The notes beneath the pieces were generated by a model that was given only the letters and a program-made list of their open reading frames with translations, was not told where the DNA came from and searched no databases. Of a DNA stretch of 64,000 nucleotides, positions 9,947 to 19,327 are shown one piece after another (position 1 is the first letter of the stretch; every line of letters begins with the position of its first letter). Position numbers and translations under genes: made by a program. Location: assembly GCF_000340475.1 (NCBI RefSeq), contig NZ_CM001792.1:2358662-2422661 (forward strand). Direction: 5' to 3'. Origin of the DNA: Oceanobacillus kimchii X50 (GTDB lineage: Bacteria > Bacillota > Bacilli > Bacillales > Amphibacillaceae).

Positions 9947-10294
9947 ATGACAAATAAATTAAGTAAAGATAAGTTAAATTATTTTAAAAAGAAATTACAG
10001 CAAATGAAAGAGGATTTAGAGGATAGACAAGACAATAATACGAGTTCTGATGAACTCACTAATTTTGATAATCATCCAGCGGATTTGGGTACAGAACAAT
10101 TTGAACAACAACGAGATGCTGGTCTTAATCTGATGCGAGAAGATCAATTACAAGAAATTGAAGATGCATTGCAAAGGATCGAAGATGGTACGTATGGGAT
10201 TAGTGAAAAATCAGGTGAACCTATTCCAGAAGAACGATTAGAAGTAATGCCCACTGCCCGTCTTTTAGTATCAGAGGAAGAAGAAAACTATTAA
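9947..10294 (+). CDS. yteA: YteA-family protein (DksA/TraR-like, zinc finger cysteines lost)
   Basis: A 115-residue protein with an N-terminal coiled-coil-like helix pair (residues 1-80) and a C-terminal segment that aligns with the DksA/TraR finger. The usual four cysteines are absent: the stretch gly-ile-ser-glu-lys-ser-gly-glu-pro-ile-pro replaces the Cys-x2-Cys half. This is a known trait of the YteA family, so it is not a local mutation. It lies 18 bases after menA, as in B. subtilis, and is probably co-transcribed. Its function is unknown, with sporulation-linked annotation in related genomes. Confidence 0.88.
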   Translation: MTNKLSKDKLNYFKKKLQQMKEDLEDRQDNNTSSDELTNFDNHPADLGTEQFEQQRDAGLNLMREDQLQEIEDALQRIEDGTYGISEKSGEPIPEERLEVMPTARLLVSEEEENY

Positions 10295-10365
10295 AAAGCA
10301 CTTCGTTTGTGCCAGAAGTAGTTGGTTCTCCACCGCACATAAATTTCAAAATTCCTTATATATCT

Positions 10366-10402
10366 AAAAAGCTTCGCTACCATTGTGGTTGCGAAGCTTT
10401 TT
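10366..10402. terminator. Bidirectional terminator between yteA and ribU
   Basis: A perfect 12-bp inverted repeat (AAAAAGCTTCGC and complement) with a 13-base loop, flanked by A and T runs. It lies four bases beyond the ribU stop and 70 bases beyond yteA, and suits both convergent genes. Confidence 0.88.
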
Positions 10403-10405
10403 AAT

Positions 10406-10993
10406 TTATTTTAGAGAAAACCTTGTTTGTTGTTGTTGAACCCAGGCTTGTAATTTTATAAATAATGGAATAAACAATACTGCAATAAATACACCTTTTA
10501 ACATATTAAATGGTAATACACCTGCTATAACAGATATCCATTTAACTTGATTAGACATTTCCCATCCCATAAACCAACCATAAGCCGGTAAAATCAGATA
10601 GTAATTCATAACACTCATTCCAATTGCCATCACAAGCGTACCAATAACTAATCCAGTTAGTAATCCTTTCATACCTTTTACTCGGTGATAAATCATAGAA
10701 ACTGGAACAACTAACATTACGCCTGCAATAAAGTTTGACATAACTCCAATTGGATCTGCAGATCCGGAAACTGCAAGATACAATAAATTCTTAAAACCAA
10801 CTACTACAATGCCTGCAATTGGGGAGAAAATCAATGAAGCTATCAAAGCAGGTACATCACTAAAGTCTACTTTTAAATATGGTGTCGGTAAAAATGGTAA
10901 TGGAAAATTAATAAAAAATAATACCAATGAAATTGTACTTAATAACGCAATGATAATTAACTTTAATAAATTGTTTCTTTTCGATTTTTGCAT
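10406..10993 (-). CDS. ribU: Riboflavin transporter, substrate-binding subunit of an ECF transporter
   Basis: RibU-type S component of an energy-coupling-factor transporter. It is 195 residues with about five or six membrane helices. Helix 1 onward carries the family traits: the stretch val-asp-phe-ser-asp-val-pro-ala-leu and the following phe-ser-pro motif of riboflavin binders. The start at 10993 follows GGAGGAG; an earlier in-frame ATG would overlap it. The EcfA/EcfT energising subunits are expected near ribosomal genes elsewhere. An FMN riboswitch and terminator upstream show that it is switched off when FMN is plentiful. Confidence 0.92.
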   Translation of the reverse strand: MQKSKRNNLLKLIIIALLSTISLVLFFINFPLPFLPTPYLKVDFSDVPALIASLIFSPIAGIVVVGFKNLLYLAVSGSADPIGVMSNFIAGVMLVVPVSMIYHRVKGMKGLLTGLVIGTLVMAIGMSVMNYYLILPAYGWFMGWEMSNQVKWISVIAGVLPFNMLKGVFIAVLFIPLFIKLQAWVQQQQTRFSLK

Positions 10994-11069
10994 CTGTGTC
11001 TCCTCCATCAATTCATTCGACTCCGATCTTGTGATGAAGGACGATTACCTGTTATGTGTTTCATTAATA

Positions 11070-11096
11070 AAACCCTAGAGCGGAGCCCTAGGGTTT
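11070..11096 (-). terminator. Attenuator terminator of the FMN riboswitch
   Basis: A 9-bp stem (AAACCCTAG and complement) with a 9-base loop, then TTTTATT on the minus strand. It lies between the aptamer and the ribU start, where the expression platform should be. The U-run is short. Confidence 0.75.
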
Positions 11097-11149
11097 GAAT
11101 ACATCGTCAAATAATGCACACAAAAAATGTGTAACACAAACATGATCGA

Positions 11150-11267
11150 CATCTTCTCCCATCCAGACTATAACTGTCGGTACTGGAATCTAACCAGATC
11201 AACCACAATACGTATGCAGCTCGCGGACTTTACCGCCGGTCGGGAATTACACCCTGCCCCGAAGATT
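11150..11267 (-). promoter_or_regulatory. FMN riboswitch (RFN element) upstream of ribU
   Basis: Read on the minus strand, the conserved RFN blocks appear in order: TCTTCGGGGCAGGGTG near 11264, AATTCCCGACCGGCGGT, AGTCCGCGAGC, then the distal GATTCCAGTACCGACAGT and GTCTGGATGGGAGAAGA near 11150. All hallmark single-stranded blocks and the closing P1 helix are present, so FMN binding is expected. It controls ribU by the downstream terminator. Confidence 0.97.
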
Positions 11268-11304
11268 GGAATCGAATATTTATTTGTTAGAAACCATTAT
11301 ACCT

Positions 11305-12408
11305 TCACATTGAATTTTTAGCAAGTATATTACTATCTTTTGATGAAGTAAGTAACAACGCTAACACAATTGCTGAAATACCAGAAGATAACTTTCCTAT
11401 TATCATCGCAATCACCATGGATGATTCTATACCTGCAACAAAACCTAAATGGCCACCAAATACAAATGCACCACTCACTGCAAAAGCTACATTCATAACC
11501 TTTCCACGTTCATTCATTTGCGTTAATAATGCTAGCATAGGAATCACATGAGCTACAGATGCTATAAGCCCTGCCGTAGAAGCTGAATTTATTTGTAAAC
11601 TATTACCAATCTTTTGTAAATGTTTCGAAGCAAGTTTTGTAATTACTGCAACAAATGGAAAGGCACCAGCTAACACAATTGCGATTAATCCGACTATTTG
11701 GATACCATCTTCTAGAGGAGCTAACCCCGGAATAACTGTGATTTCAGTAATGGTTTCAATACCAATCGCTAATAATCCAATTAACGCAATTGTTGTTACT
11801 GTTTTACCTAACCAATGAAATAGTATCATCATATTGTCAGCAAAAAATAGTAGTCCTATTAAAATACAAATTGAAAACACAATTGGAATTACAAGATTTC
11901 GAAACATCATAGACCAGTCAAGTCCAGCATAAAATCCTCCAATTAAGCAACCAATAGGGATTGTACTAATTCCAATCATTATCCCCTTCGCAAAATACGA
12001 ATGATCTTGTTTTGTAATCATACTAAGTGCAACTGGTATGGTAAATGAAATCGTTGGTCCGAGCATAGTACCTAAAAATACCCAAGCAAATAACGCAGCT
12101 TCATTGCTTTCAGCCATTTGTTCTGCAAGTGCTTGTCCACCCATATCTAATGCCAATATTGTATTCGCAAATGTAGATGGGTCTGCCCCAATCCATCTGT
12201 ATAAAGGTGTTACGATCGGAGTCAAAATATTAGCAATTACTGGAGCTAAAGAGACTATTCCTACTATTACTAATGCTAACGTCCCCATAGACATAATTCC
12301 TTCTTTAAATTTTTCCCCCAAGCCTAAGCGATTACCAGCTAAATAATCAATACCACCAAGTAATAAAAAAGCTGCTAATATCAACATTATAATTTCATTT
12401 ATATTCAT
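11305..12408 (-). CDS. eutH: EutH-family ethanolamine permease-like membrane protein
   Basis: A 367-residue integral membrane protein with about ten hydrophobic segments that I recognise as EutH-like. Family traits are the leu-gly-leu-gly-glu-lys-phe-lys-glu-gly stretch near residue 28, ala-leu-asp-met-gly-gly-gln-ala-leu-ala near 90, and gly-phe-val-ala-gly near the C-terminus. Start chosen at 12408 with AAGGGG six bases before; a frame extension of 19 codons lacks a good site. No eutBC, carboxysome or other ethanolamine genes are visible in the window, so it is an orphan here. EutH takes up ethanolamine at low external concentration in other bacteria; the substrate here is inferred. Confidence 0.82.
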   Translation of the reverse strand: MNINEIIMLILAAFLLLGGIDYLAGNRLGLGEKFKEGIMSMGTLALVIVGIVSLAPVIANILTPIVTPLYRWIGADPSTFANTILALDMGGQALAEQMAESNEAALFAWVFLGTMLGPTISFTIPVALSMITKQDHSYFAKGIMIGISTIPIGCLIGGFYAGLDWSMMFRNLVIPIVFSICILIGLLFFADNMMILFHWLGKTVTTIALIGLLAIGIETITEITVIPGLAPLEDGIQIVGLIAIVLAGAFPFVAVITKLASKHLQKIGNSLQINSASTAGLIASVAHVIPMLALLTQMNERGKVMNVAFAVSGAFVFGGHLGFVAGIESSMVIAMIIGKLSSGISAIVLALLLTSSKDSNILAKNSM

Positions 12409-12513
12409 ACCTTTCCCCTTATGTATATCCATATAAAAAATGGTTATTCTTAACCCAGCATACACTATATCAAATATAGATTAAACAATACATTAATAGA
12501 ATTTTTAAAATAG

Positions 12514-12559
12514 AAAAAAGTCTGTAGGAAAGAAATTTCTTCCTTTTCTACAGACTTTT
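12514..12559. terminator. Terminator of the bacillopeptidase gene
   Basis: A long hairpin (AAAAGTCTGTAGGAAA with its near-complement, 12 outer base pairs perfect) followed by T-rich sequence in both directions, 18 bases after the stop at 12577. Confidence 0.85.
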
Positions 12560-12576
12560 ACTGTAACAAGCTATTA

Positions 12577-15500
12577 CTATTCTTCTAGATTAATAAATAG
12601 TTTTCCTTCAGCTTGTTCTCTTGTTTCATTACCGAAGCTATCTTTTGCAATAACTTCAATAACTGCACCATCTGCAACTGCATTACTCGTAGCAGTCCAA
12701 TAACCAACATACTTACCTTCTGAAACTTCCATCATTGGAAGTTCAGTTGCATTCGTAAGTCCAAGGTTCGTTAATGGCATATGAATAACATAAGTTGCAC
12801 GTAAACCTGGATCAGCTTCAAACTCAATTTTCACACTTTCTCCCGCACTGAGATGTACATCTTCTGTTGGAGTTACATTTTCAATTTCAGGAGCAGTGTA
12901 ATCCACTTCTATAGTGACTGATTCAGTCGTTGTATTTCCAGCCAAGTCAGCGGCAACAACTTCAATTGTATTTTCGCCTTCATCAAGTAAAATACGTTTA
13001 GAATAAGCACCATCTTCTACAGATGCTTGCTGCCCATTAACTTCGACATAGTCTAGGTTTTCATCTGCAACAGTACCTTCTACTGTCACTGTTTCACGAT
13101 TAGTCTTATCCCCATCTGAAGGATTATCAATCGTTAATTCTGGTGATTCAGTATCTAGAGTAACCGTTACAGTATCCGATTCTCCAACAACGACTTCTTC
13201 CATAATTGTTTGAGCTTGGAGTTCGTTTGCACCTTCCGTTAAATCAACTGGAATAGAGAACTCTCCACTATCTCCAACTTCTGCAGTACCAACATCTTCT
13301 CCATTGTTCAATAGTTGTAAGGTTGTTGTAGGTGAAGCAGTTCCTGCAACAGTTAATTCTGATTCATTTGTAATATAATCTTCTGCAGGAGTAGTAATAA
13401 TTGGATCATCTACACCGTAAGCTACTCGAGCACGAATCATATAGTTGCCCTCAACTTCAGGTGATGGAGACCATGCTCCTGCCACACTTTGGTAGCTTCT
13501 TCCTGCATTTGGGCCATTCTCATCCGTAGCAAGTCCTGGTACATTAGGATTTACTCCAGTTTGAACATATACCATATAGAAGTCCCCTTCTACTTGGATT
13601 GCATGTTCAGATAAATCAACTACAGTCCATTCATCAAGGCTTCGAATTGCTTCTGCTTCTACCGGACCTGCAATACGTTCACCAGGAGTGCCATCTGGAC
13701 CAGTCGCATCCCATACTTCAACTGCAAATTCTGTTCCGCCTGGATTTGGCCAGTCTGTACCGTGGAATTGGAACACACCATCAGTAACAATTGCAGATTC
13801 TCTACCTTCATCTAAGGACATTTTTACTGCCCATTTGTTTCCTGCATCATAGTAAGCACGAGCATTCTCAGCAGTTCCATCATCATAACCGATTTCTCCA
13901 CCTGGAACGGTATAGAATGGTTCTAATGAGATATTTACTTCAGCATCTTGACCATCTAAGTCAACTTCAACTTCTGTTGGATGATATCCTTGAGCTAACA
14001 CTTTTAACGTGTAATTCCCTTCATAAGCAGAAAGTGAGAAGTTACCATCTGCATCAGTTTCAACTGGTGCAATGTTTGCATCTTCTACTAAAATTACCAT
14101 AGCACCTTCTACTCCCTCACCGGTATCTTCATCTGTTACAGTACCAGTGATAGTATATTGATCTATTTCTTCTAATGTAAAGTCAGCTGTTGTAGATGCA
14201 TCATCTTCAATAGATACAGATTGTTCTGCAGAATGAAAGCCATATGCTTCTGCAACTGCAGTATAGTCACCAGCAGCGTGCATAAATGAATAAGAACCGT
14301 TTGCTGGATCTGTATTCACTGATCTACCTGATTCTAAAATACTGACTGTCGCATTTATTGGCAATAACGTCGGATTAATTGATTCTTTTTTGTTGTCCTT
14401 TTCTACTATTGGCATAGCAGGTGTGACCTTATTCGGATCAACTTTTTCTTTTTTCGTAACATCTTTTTCAACTGCAACGTTAGATTCTTTCTGATCAATT
14501 GTTAATGCATTTGATCCTTTCACTTCTTTCAGACCAACTGCATTGGAAACAGAAGCATCAGATAGGCCAACATCATCGATATACCAACCATCACGTGTTA
14601 CACTTCCATCTGTATCAAGGTTAAATCCAATATATACACGTTGACCACTATACTCTGATAAATCCAACTCTACTTGTTGCCAACCGTCAGATATATTTGT
14701 TATACGCAACAATTGAGTCCAGTTCTCTTGGTCTGTAGAAATAAATACATGACCAAAATCCCAGTTATTTTCGATATTAAACCAATGCTGGAACTGTAAA
14801 TACGATTCACCTTCTGGAAGATCAATAGGCGGCATTAATAATGTGCTATTTTCATTGTTTGTATATTGTCCTTCAGTGTTAGTAGCATATACATAATCTC
14901 CAGAGAAAGCTTCTCCAGGTCCAGAAGTCGGTTCTCCTCTGTTCCAGCTAGCATTATCACCAGATACTAGCCATCCAGATGGATTGGATTCGAAATCAGT
15001 GAAGTATCCTACACTAATTCCAGGCAATACATCTAGTGAATATTCATCAGTTGTTACTTCATTTCCTCCAAAATCATTAATAACAAAGTGATAAGAGAAT
15101 GAATCTCCAGTAATACTATCACCCGGTATAGTTACCGCATACTCTCCAGATTTGTAATCACCAGACACTCGTTCTGCGGATAATGTTTCATCTCCAAATG
15201 CAACATCTACAGAAGAGACACTGATATTATCTGAAACGTTAATGGTTAATGGTAAATCCATTCCTTCGTACGTTTCTACTGGAGCTTCGTGTTCGTAAGT
15301 AGGAGCTTCGTTATCTTCTCCTTCTTTTGTAACTTGTCCTTCAAGTGTACCAAGTCCAGACACTACAGAAGAAACTGCATCATGTGCATTTACAAGACCA
15401 TATCCATATCCCATATTTGGTGATTCTGGGAAAGCCCCATCTGTAAGTGGCTGTGCTGTATTTATAAGAATTTCCTCTAAATCATCCACTGACAAACTTG

Positions 15501-16878
15501 GATCTGCTTGTATTAATAAAGCCGCTGCACCTGATACAGCAGGACCAGCCATTGATGTTCCATTCCATCCACCTTCATATCCGCCACCAGGTACAGAGGA
15601 TCGGATATTTACACCAGGTGCTGAAATGTCAGGTTTAACATCCCCTTCATATGGAGAAGGTCCTTGTAATGAGAAGGATGCTAAGCTATCATTTATATCC
15701 GTTGCACCAGTTGCAAATGATTCTGGATAGTTAGCTGGAACTGCAACCGATCCAGGACCACCTGGATTCGTTAACGTAGTATTACCAGCAGAGAATTCAG
15801 GGAAGATTTCCGCTGCTCTCCAAGCAATAACAACATCACGATACCATTCATCTAATCCCGGTCCGCCACCCCAAGAATTATTGACAACATCAGGTGCCAT
15901 TGAAGCATCTCCACCAGGAGCAAGAATCCACTCTGCAGCATCTAGCAAATCAACATCTGTTCCACCAGCTGCAGTAAATGCCTTAACAGCGATCCACTGA
16001 GCACCAGGAGCAACACCTACTTGGTTAGCACCATCTGGCTCACTACCAACCATCGTTCCAGTTACATGCGTACCATGGCCTTGGTCGTCATAAGGTATTT
16101 CTTGACCAGCAGTGGCATCATACCAACTATACGTATGATCTACTTCACCAGATGCCGAATCATACCCACGATATTTTTCTGCTAATGCAGGGTGATCAAA
16201 TTGTGCACCAGTATCAATACTAGCTACAACAACACCAGAACCATCAAATCCCATGTTCCATGCAGCTGGAGCACCAACTCTTTCAACGTTCCATTCTACA
16301 TTAGCCACATCAGATTTTGGTGTTTCTGCATCTTTATCTACAGTCGTATATAATTCACGTGTTTCGTTCGGAAGTACCTTTTCTACTTCAGAAAATGTAG
16401 CGATTTTTTCTGCAACCTCTTTCGTTGCTGTTACTGCAATACCATTGACAATATGATAAGATTTGAGATCTTTTGCATTCCCTTTTTCAATTTCTGATTC
16501 TAAATATTCAATGACTTCTGCTTGGGAATCAATGGAAGTAGCTTTCAACTCCGAGATTACAGCAGAGCGTTGGATATGTTCCAATTTAGCTGCTGATAAA
16601 CTCGCTTTTTGTGCAGTACTCCTTGCTTCTTTAGCAACTTTTTTAACGTCTGCCTTCTCATTGAATTTAACAAGGAATGTCACCTTTTCATCATCTTTAA
16701 AGTTTTTCATCAATCGGTCACTGACTTTAGCTTCGGTCACTTGATTGGAATCATTTAAAGAAAGACTTGTTTTCCCACTTTCTGCATAAGATAGTCCAGG
16801 TGTAATTAGAGATAACGTCATTGCTACTGTAGCAACAAGACTAAATGCTTTTGTCTGACGTTTTTTCTTTTTTCTCAA
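12577..16878 (-). CDS. bpr: Secreted subtilisin-family protease, bacillopeptidase F-like
   Basis: A 1433-residue extracellular serine protease, the same length I recall for the B. subtilis Bpr precursor. A basic, hydrophobic signal peptide (about 1-33) is followed by an I9-type propeptide (about 50-180) and the S8 domain (about 195-560) with Asp222, His268, oxyanion Asn366 and Ser442 in gly-thr-ser-met-ala. Next come an immune-inhibitor-A/MAM-like beta-sandwich (about 690-840), two carboxypeptidase-regulatory-like repeats (about 930-1080), an Ig-like bacterial adhesion-type stretch and tandem beta domains to the end. No LPXTG anchor is seen. The start is TTG at 16878, with GGGGAGG seven bases before it. 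Monocistronic. Confidence 0.88.
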   Translation of the reverse strand: MRKKKKRQTKAFSLVATVAMTLSLITPGLSYAESGKTSLSLNDSNQVTEAKVSDRLMKNFKDDEKVTFLVKFNEKADVKKVAKEARSTAQKASLSAAKLEHIQRSAVISELKATSIDSQAEVIEYLESEIEKGNAKDLKSYHIVNGIAVTATKEVAEKIATFSEVEKVLPNETRELYTTVDKDAETPKSDVANVEWNVERVGAPAAWNMGFDGSGVVVASIDTGAQFDHPALAEKYRGYDSASGEVDHTYSWYDATAGQEIPYDDQGHGTHVTGTMVGSEPDGANQVGVAPGAQWIAVKAFTAAGGTDVDLLDAAEWILAPGGDASMAPDVVNNSWGGGPGLDEWYRDVVIAWRAAEIFPEFSAGNTTLTNPGGPGSVAVPANYPESFATGATDINDSLASFSLQGPSPYEGDVKPDISAPGVNIRSSVPGGGYEGGWNGTSMAGPAVSGAAALLIQADPSLSVDDLEEILINTAQPLTDGAFPESPNMGYGYGLVNAHDAVSSVVSGLGTLEGQVTKEGEDNEAPTYEHEAPVETYEGMDLPLTINVSDNISVSSVDVAFGDETLSAERVSGDYKSGEYAVTIPGDSITGDSFSYHFVINDFGGNEVTTDEYSLDVLPGISVGYFTDFESNPSGWLVSGDNASWNRGEPTSGPGEAFSGDYVYATNTEGQYTNNENSTLLMPPIDLPEGESYLQFQHWFNIENNWDFGHVFISTDQENWTQLLRITNISDGWQQVELDLSEYSGQRVYIGFNLDTDGSVTRDGWYIDDVGLSDASVSNAVGLKEVKGSNALTIDQKESNVAVEKDVTKKEKVDPNKVTPAMPIVEKDNKKESINPTLLPINATVSILESGRSVNTDPANGSYSFMHAAGDYTAVAEAYGFHSAEQSVSIEDDASTTADFTLEEIDQYTITGTVTDEDTGEGVEGAMVILVEDANIAPVETDADGNFSLSAYEGNYTLKVLAQGYHPTEVEVDLDGQDAEVNISLEPFYTVPGGEIGYDDGTAENARAYYDAGNKWAVKMSLDEGRESAIVTDGVFQFHGTDWPNPGGTEFAVEVWDATGPDGTPGERIAGPVEAEAIRSLDEWTVVDLSEHAIQVEGDFYMVYVQTGVNPNVPGLATDENGPNAGRSYQSVAGAWSPSPEVEGNYMIRARVAYGVDDPIITTPAEDYITNESELTVAGTASPTTTLQLLNNGEDVGTAEVGDSGEFSIPVDLTEGANELQAQTIMEEVVVGESDTVTVTLDTESPELTIDNPSDGDKTNRETVTVEGTVADENLDYVEVNGQQASVEDGAYSKRILLDEGENTIEVVAADLAGNTTTESVTIEVDYTAPEIENVTPTEDVHLSAGESVKIEFEADPGLRATYVIHMPLTNLGLTNATELPMMEVSEGKYVGYWTATSNAVADGAVIEVIAKDSFGNETREQAEGKLFINLEE

Positions 16879-17495
16879 ATCTTTTCCTCCCCTCATTTTT
16901 AGAACAAGTTGCATAAAATCGACGGATAATTCTATAAAAAAACAACACTTCCTCCTTTTTCTAAATTGTCGATGATATGCGTATTTGTGTAAGTTGTTCT
17001 TGCTGTTAATGCAAGTATAGTAAATGAAAGGAATGATTTTTGTCGATTTGAGTCGAATTAAATCAGAATATTCTAAATTGATAGAAATGTAGGATTTTTT
17101 CACTGGAAATTACATAGACTTTATAACTACAATTAGGTAGACAAACCTTATTTCACTTATTATCAGAAAATTTTAGATTACAAAAATGAATCAGAGGTAC
17201 TAAGTAATGTTACACTTAATTGTAACACTTTTCTAAAAAGTAGAAATTTAATCATAAAGTTACAGAAATCACGATGAAATTCATGACATTTTTAATAGAT
17301 TATAAATTGACATATAAATTTATAGTTCATTATATTCATAGATAAGAATCAAGGAATATCTTCATATATAGCTATCACATCTCTTTATTTTACAAAACAT
17401 TACAATTCATTTCTGAAATATATCACTTTTGTTAAAAATTAAAAATACTCCCTCACGTATCACTACGAAAAAGAGTATATTGGTTAGTTTAAGTT
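16879..17495. other. 617-base AT-rich upstream region of bpr
   Basis: No gene is supported here. An open frame extends from the bpr start to 17103 without a convincing ribosome site. On the minus strand a TCGACA/TACTAT pair with an 18-base spacer near 17005-17050 is a weak promoter candidate for bpr, and AAAGGAGGAAG near 16950 is an SD-like sequence without a clear gene. The right part holds the ytoP terminator. Confidence 0.4.
17445..17478 (-). terminator. Terminator of ytoP
   Basis: On the minus strand ATACTC and GAGTAT close a hairpin with an inner CGTA/TACG helix, followed by TTTTTAATTTTT. It is about 20 bases after the ytoP stop. Confidence 0.65.
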
Positions 17496-18554
17496 TTAAT
17501 CATTTAATGGATTTAAACTCTCTTTCCCTGAAAGATTAGATAACATGGATACCATTAACTGCACTTCTTCTTCCATATCCTGTTTGCTTGCTGTTTCGAC
17601 AGGTGAATGCATATAACGTAACGGTAAAGAAACCAATGATACAGGAACACCTTTACCAGTAAGTCGCATTCGATCAGCATCCGTTCCTGTCATACGTGGT
17701 GTTAGTTCGTATTGAACTTTTATATTTGCTTCCTTAGCTGCATTTTCCAGCCAAAGATTTATTTTTCGATTAATCGGTGCACCTTTTGCTAAAACAGGTC
17801 CCCCTTCTAAATAAACTTCACCATATTTTTCTTTATTCACTTTTGGGTAATCTGTTGCAAAAGTAACATCAACAGCAAGTGCCATCGTTGGCTGAATAGC
17901 AGCTGCAGCAAAATAGGCTCCTCCCATATTTGTTTCTTCATTAACTGTACTAACTGCATAAACACCGATAGGAAGATTTTTTTCTGATAAGATACGGATC
18001 ACTTCTGCTACCATAAATGCTCCTGTACGATTGTCTAATCCTCGCCCCGCAATATATCGATCTTGTAATAGCTCTGGCTCCGTTTTATAGACAGCTAAAT
18101 CACCTATCTGTACATATTTAGTTGCCTCTTGTTTTGAAGTAAAACCACAATCAATAAATAAATCTTCTAGATCAAAATCACCTTTTAACCCCCCATGATG
18201 TTGTGCATTGACACCAATTACCCCTGTTATTATTTTTTGATACCCTAGTACTTCTACTTTCATACCAACCGCTGCTTTTGGATTGATCCCCCCCATTTTA
18301 TCAATGTAGAGAAATCCATTATCATCAATTCGATTTATAACTAATGCAATCTCATCACAATGCCCCGCTAATAAGACCTTGAATTCCGCTTCCGGATTTA
18401 ATACAGCAATTGCATTTCCGGCATTATCCGTACGTATTTCGTCAGCATAAGGCTTAACATATTCCATCCATTTCATTTGAATATCCATTTCCATACTAGA
18501 TGGAGATGGAGTTCTTAGTAAATTCATCAAAAAATCGTACTGTAATTTTTCCAT
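17496..18554 (-). CDS. ytoP: M42-family glutamyl aminopeptidase (YtoP-like)
   Basis: Cytoplasmic di-zinc aminopeptidase of 352 residues, the usual length of the M42 family (PepA/YtoP/FrvX). Zinc-site motifs include ala-gly-his-cys-asp-glu near residue 66, gly-arg-gly-leu-asp-asn-arg near 177, the catalytic thr-val-asn-glu-glu near 209 and a late his in arg-tyr-met-his-ser-pro near 321. AAGGAGG precedes the ATG. It probably finishes breakdown of peptides. Divergent from the thioredoxin-like gene at 18668. Confidence 0.9.
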   Translation of the reverse strand: MEKLQYDFLMNLLRTPSPSSMEMDIQMKWMEYVKPYADEIRTDNAGNAIAVLNPEAEFKVLLAGHCDEIALVINRIDDNGFLYIDKMGGINPKAAVGMKVEVLGYQKIITGVIGVNAQHHGGLKGDFDLEDLFIDCGFTSKQEATKYVQIGDLAVYKTEPELLQDRYIAGRGLDNRTGAFMVAEVIRILSEKNLPIGVYAVSTVNEETNMGGAYFAAAAIQPTMALAVDVTFATDYPKVNKEKYGEVYLEGGPVLAKGAPINRKINLWLENAAKEANIKVQYELTPRMTGTDADRMRLTGKGVPVSLVSLPLRYMHSPVETASKQDMEEEVQLMVSMLSNLSGKESLNPLND

Positions 18555-18667
18555 TTATTTGTCCTCCTTAAGTAATGAAAGCACTAATTCCTAGGCACTT
18601 TAGTTTACCATCCGTAAATTAATGGGTACACTAACTATATCAAATTATGTAAAAGAGGTGTACATAC

Positions 18668-19204
18668 ATGCAATTAAATGACTGGTATAATAAAGGTATG
18701 TCAGTAGATGACTATATCGAATCAATGACGATTCATAAGGAAAGTCTCTTACATATCTATGACCATTTTCAGTTACCGGAGAAATTGTCACTTGATAATC
18801 AATCCCTTCGTGTCATCGTTTTAACAGAAGATTGGTGTGGCGATGCTATGCTTAATATTCCTGTACTTTTACGTATAGCAGAGAAAAGTGATATGCCCGT
18901 ACGAATTTTATTACGAGATGATAATCTCGAATTGATGGACCAGTTTTTAACAAACGGAAAATCACGTTCTATACCTATCTTTATTTTTATTGATGAAGAC
19001 GGGAAAGAAGTAGCTAAATGGGGACCTCGTGCAGAAAAGATACAAGAATTTGTAGATAATGCACGAGAACAACTTCCTCCAAGAGAAGCTACTGACTTCG
19101 AAGAAAAACAGAAAGAAATGTATCTTTTCCTAACGAAATCTTATAGAGATAATCAAGATATGTGGAATGCTGTCTACAGCAGTATTAAAAATACCTTAGT
19201 TTAG
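18668..19204 (+). CDS. Thioredoxin-like protein with a single active-site cysteine
   Basis: A 178-residue cytoplasmic protein of the thioredoxin-like superfamily. The motif glu-asp-trp-cys-gly-asp near residue 57 holds only the N-terminal Cys of the usual CxxC, as in the Thioredoxin_9 group. A cis-Pro candidate follows in ser-ile-pro-ile near residue 102. With one cysteine it may act as a monothiol disulfide isomerase or bacilliredoxin-like protein rather than a classical reductase; this is inference. AAAGAGGTG lies before the ATG. It occupies the place next to ytoP where B. subtilis has ytpP, but is longer (YtpP is about 107 residues). Confidence 0.78.
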   Translation: MQLNDWYNKGMSVDDYIESMTIHKESLLHIYDHFQLPEKLSLDNQSLRVIVLTEDWCGDAMLNIPVLLRIAEKSDMPVRILLRDDNLELMDQFLTNGKSRSIPIFIFIDEDGKEVAKWGPRAEKIQEFVDNAREQLPPREATDFEEKQKEMYLFLTKSYRDNQDMWNAVYSSIKNTLV

Positions 19205-19212
19205 AAACTCCC

Positions 19213-19320
19213 CCACCCCTCACTGTTATTTTAGAATAAGTATCTAACTAAAACGCACATACTAGAACAAAAGCGCAAGCGCACGTTTAGAAACGTAGCG
19301 AGTAAAAAACAGTGAGGTGG
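19213..19320 (+). repeat. Long inverted repeat enclosing a dispersed-repeat fragment, before yugO
   Basis: CCACCCCTCACTGTT at 19213-19227 pairs with AACAGTGAGGTGG at 19308-19320 (13 bp, two-base bulge). Inside, GCGCAAGCGC and ACGTTTAGAAACGT form two more palindromes, and this inner part matches the start of the repeats at 34735 and 63816. The right arm contains the GAGGTGG ribosome site of yugO. Confidence 0.7.
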
Positions 19321-19327
19321 ATCCTTT

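Noticed and set aside
11127..11321. A 64-codon plus-strand frame
   Set aside because: It is antisense to the FMN riboswitch and has no coding signs.
13791..14102. A 103-codon frame antisense to bpr
   Set aside because: It is the complement of a well-supported coding region and has His/Leu/Gln-rich shadow composition.
16879..17103. Extension of the bpr frame upstream to 17103
   Set aside because: The extra 75 codons lack a ribosome site at their start, and the TTG at 16878 with GGGGAGG upstream places the signal peptide correctly at the N-terminus.
19205..19327. Cyclic-di-AMP (ydaO) riboswitch before the K+ channel
   Set aside because: The leader is too short and lacks the conserved blocks; only simple palindromes are present.
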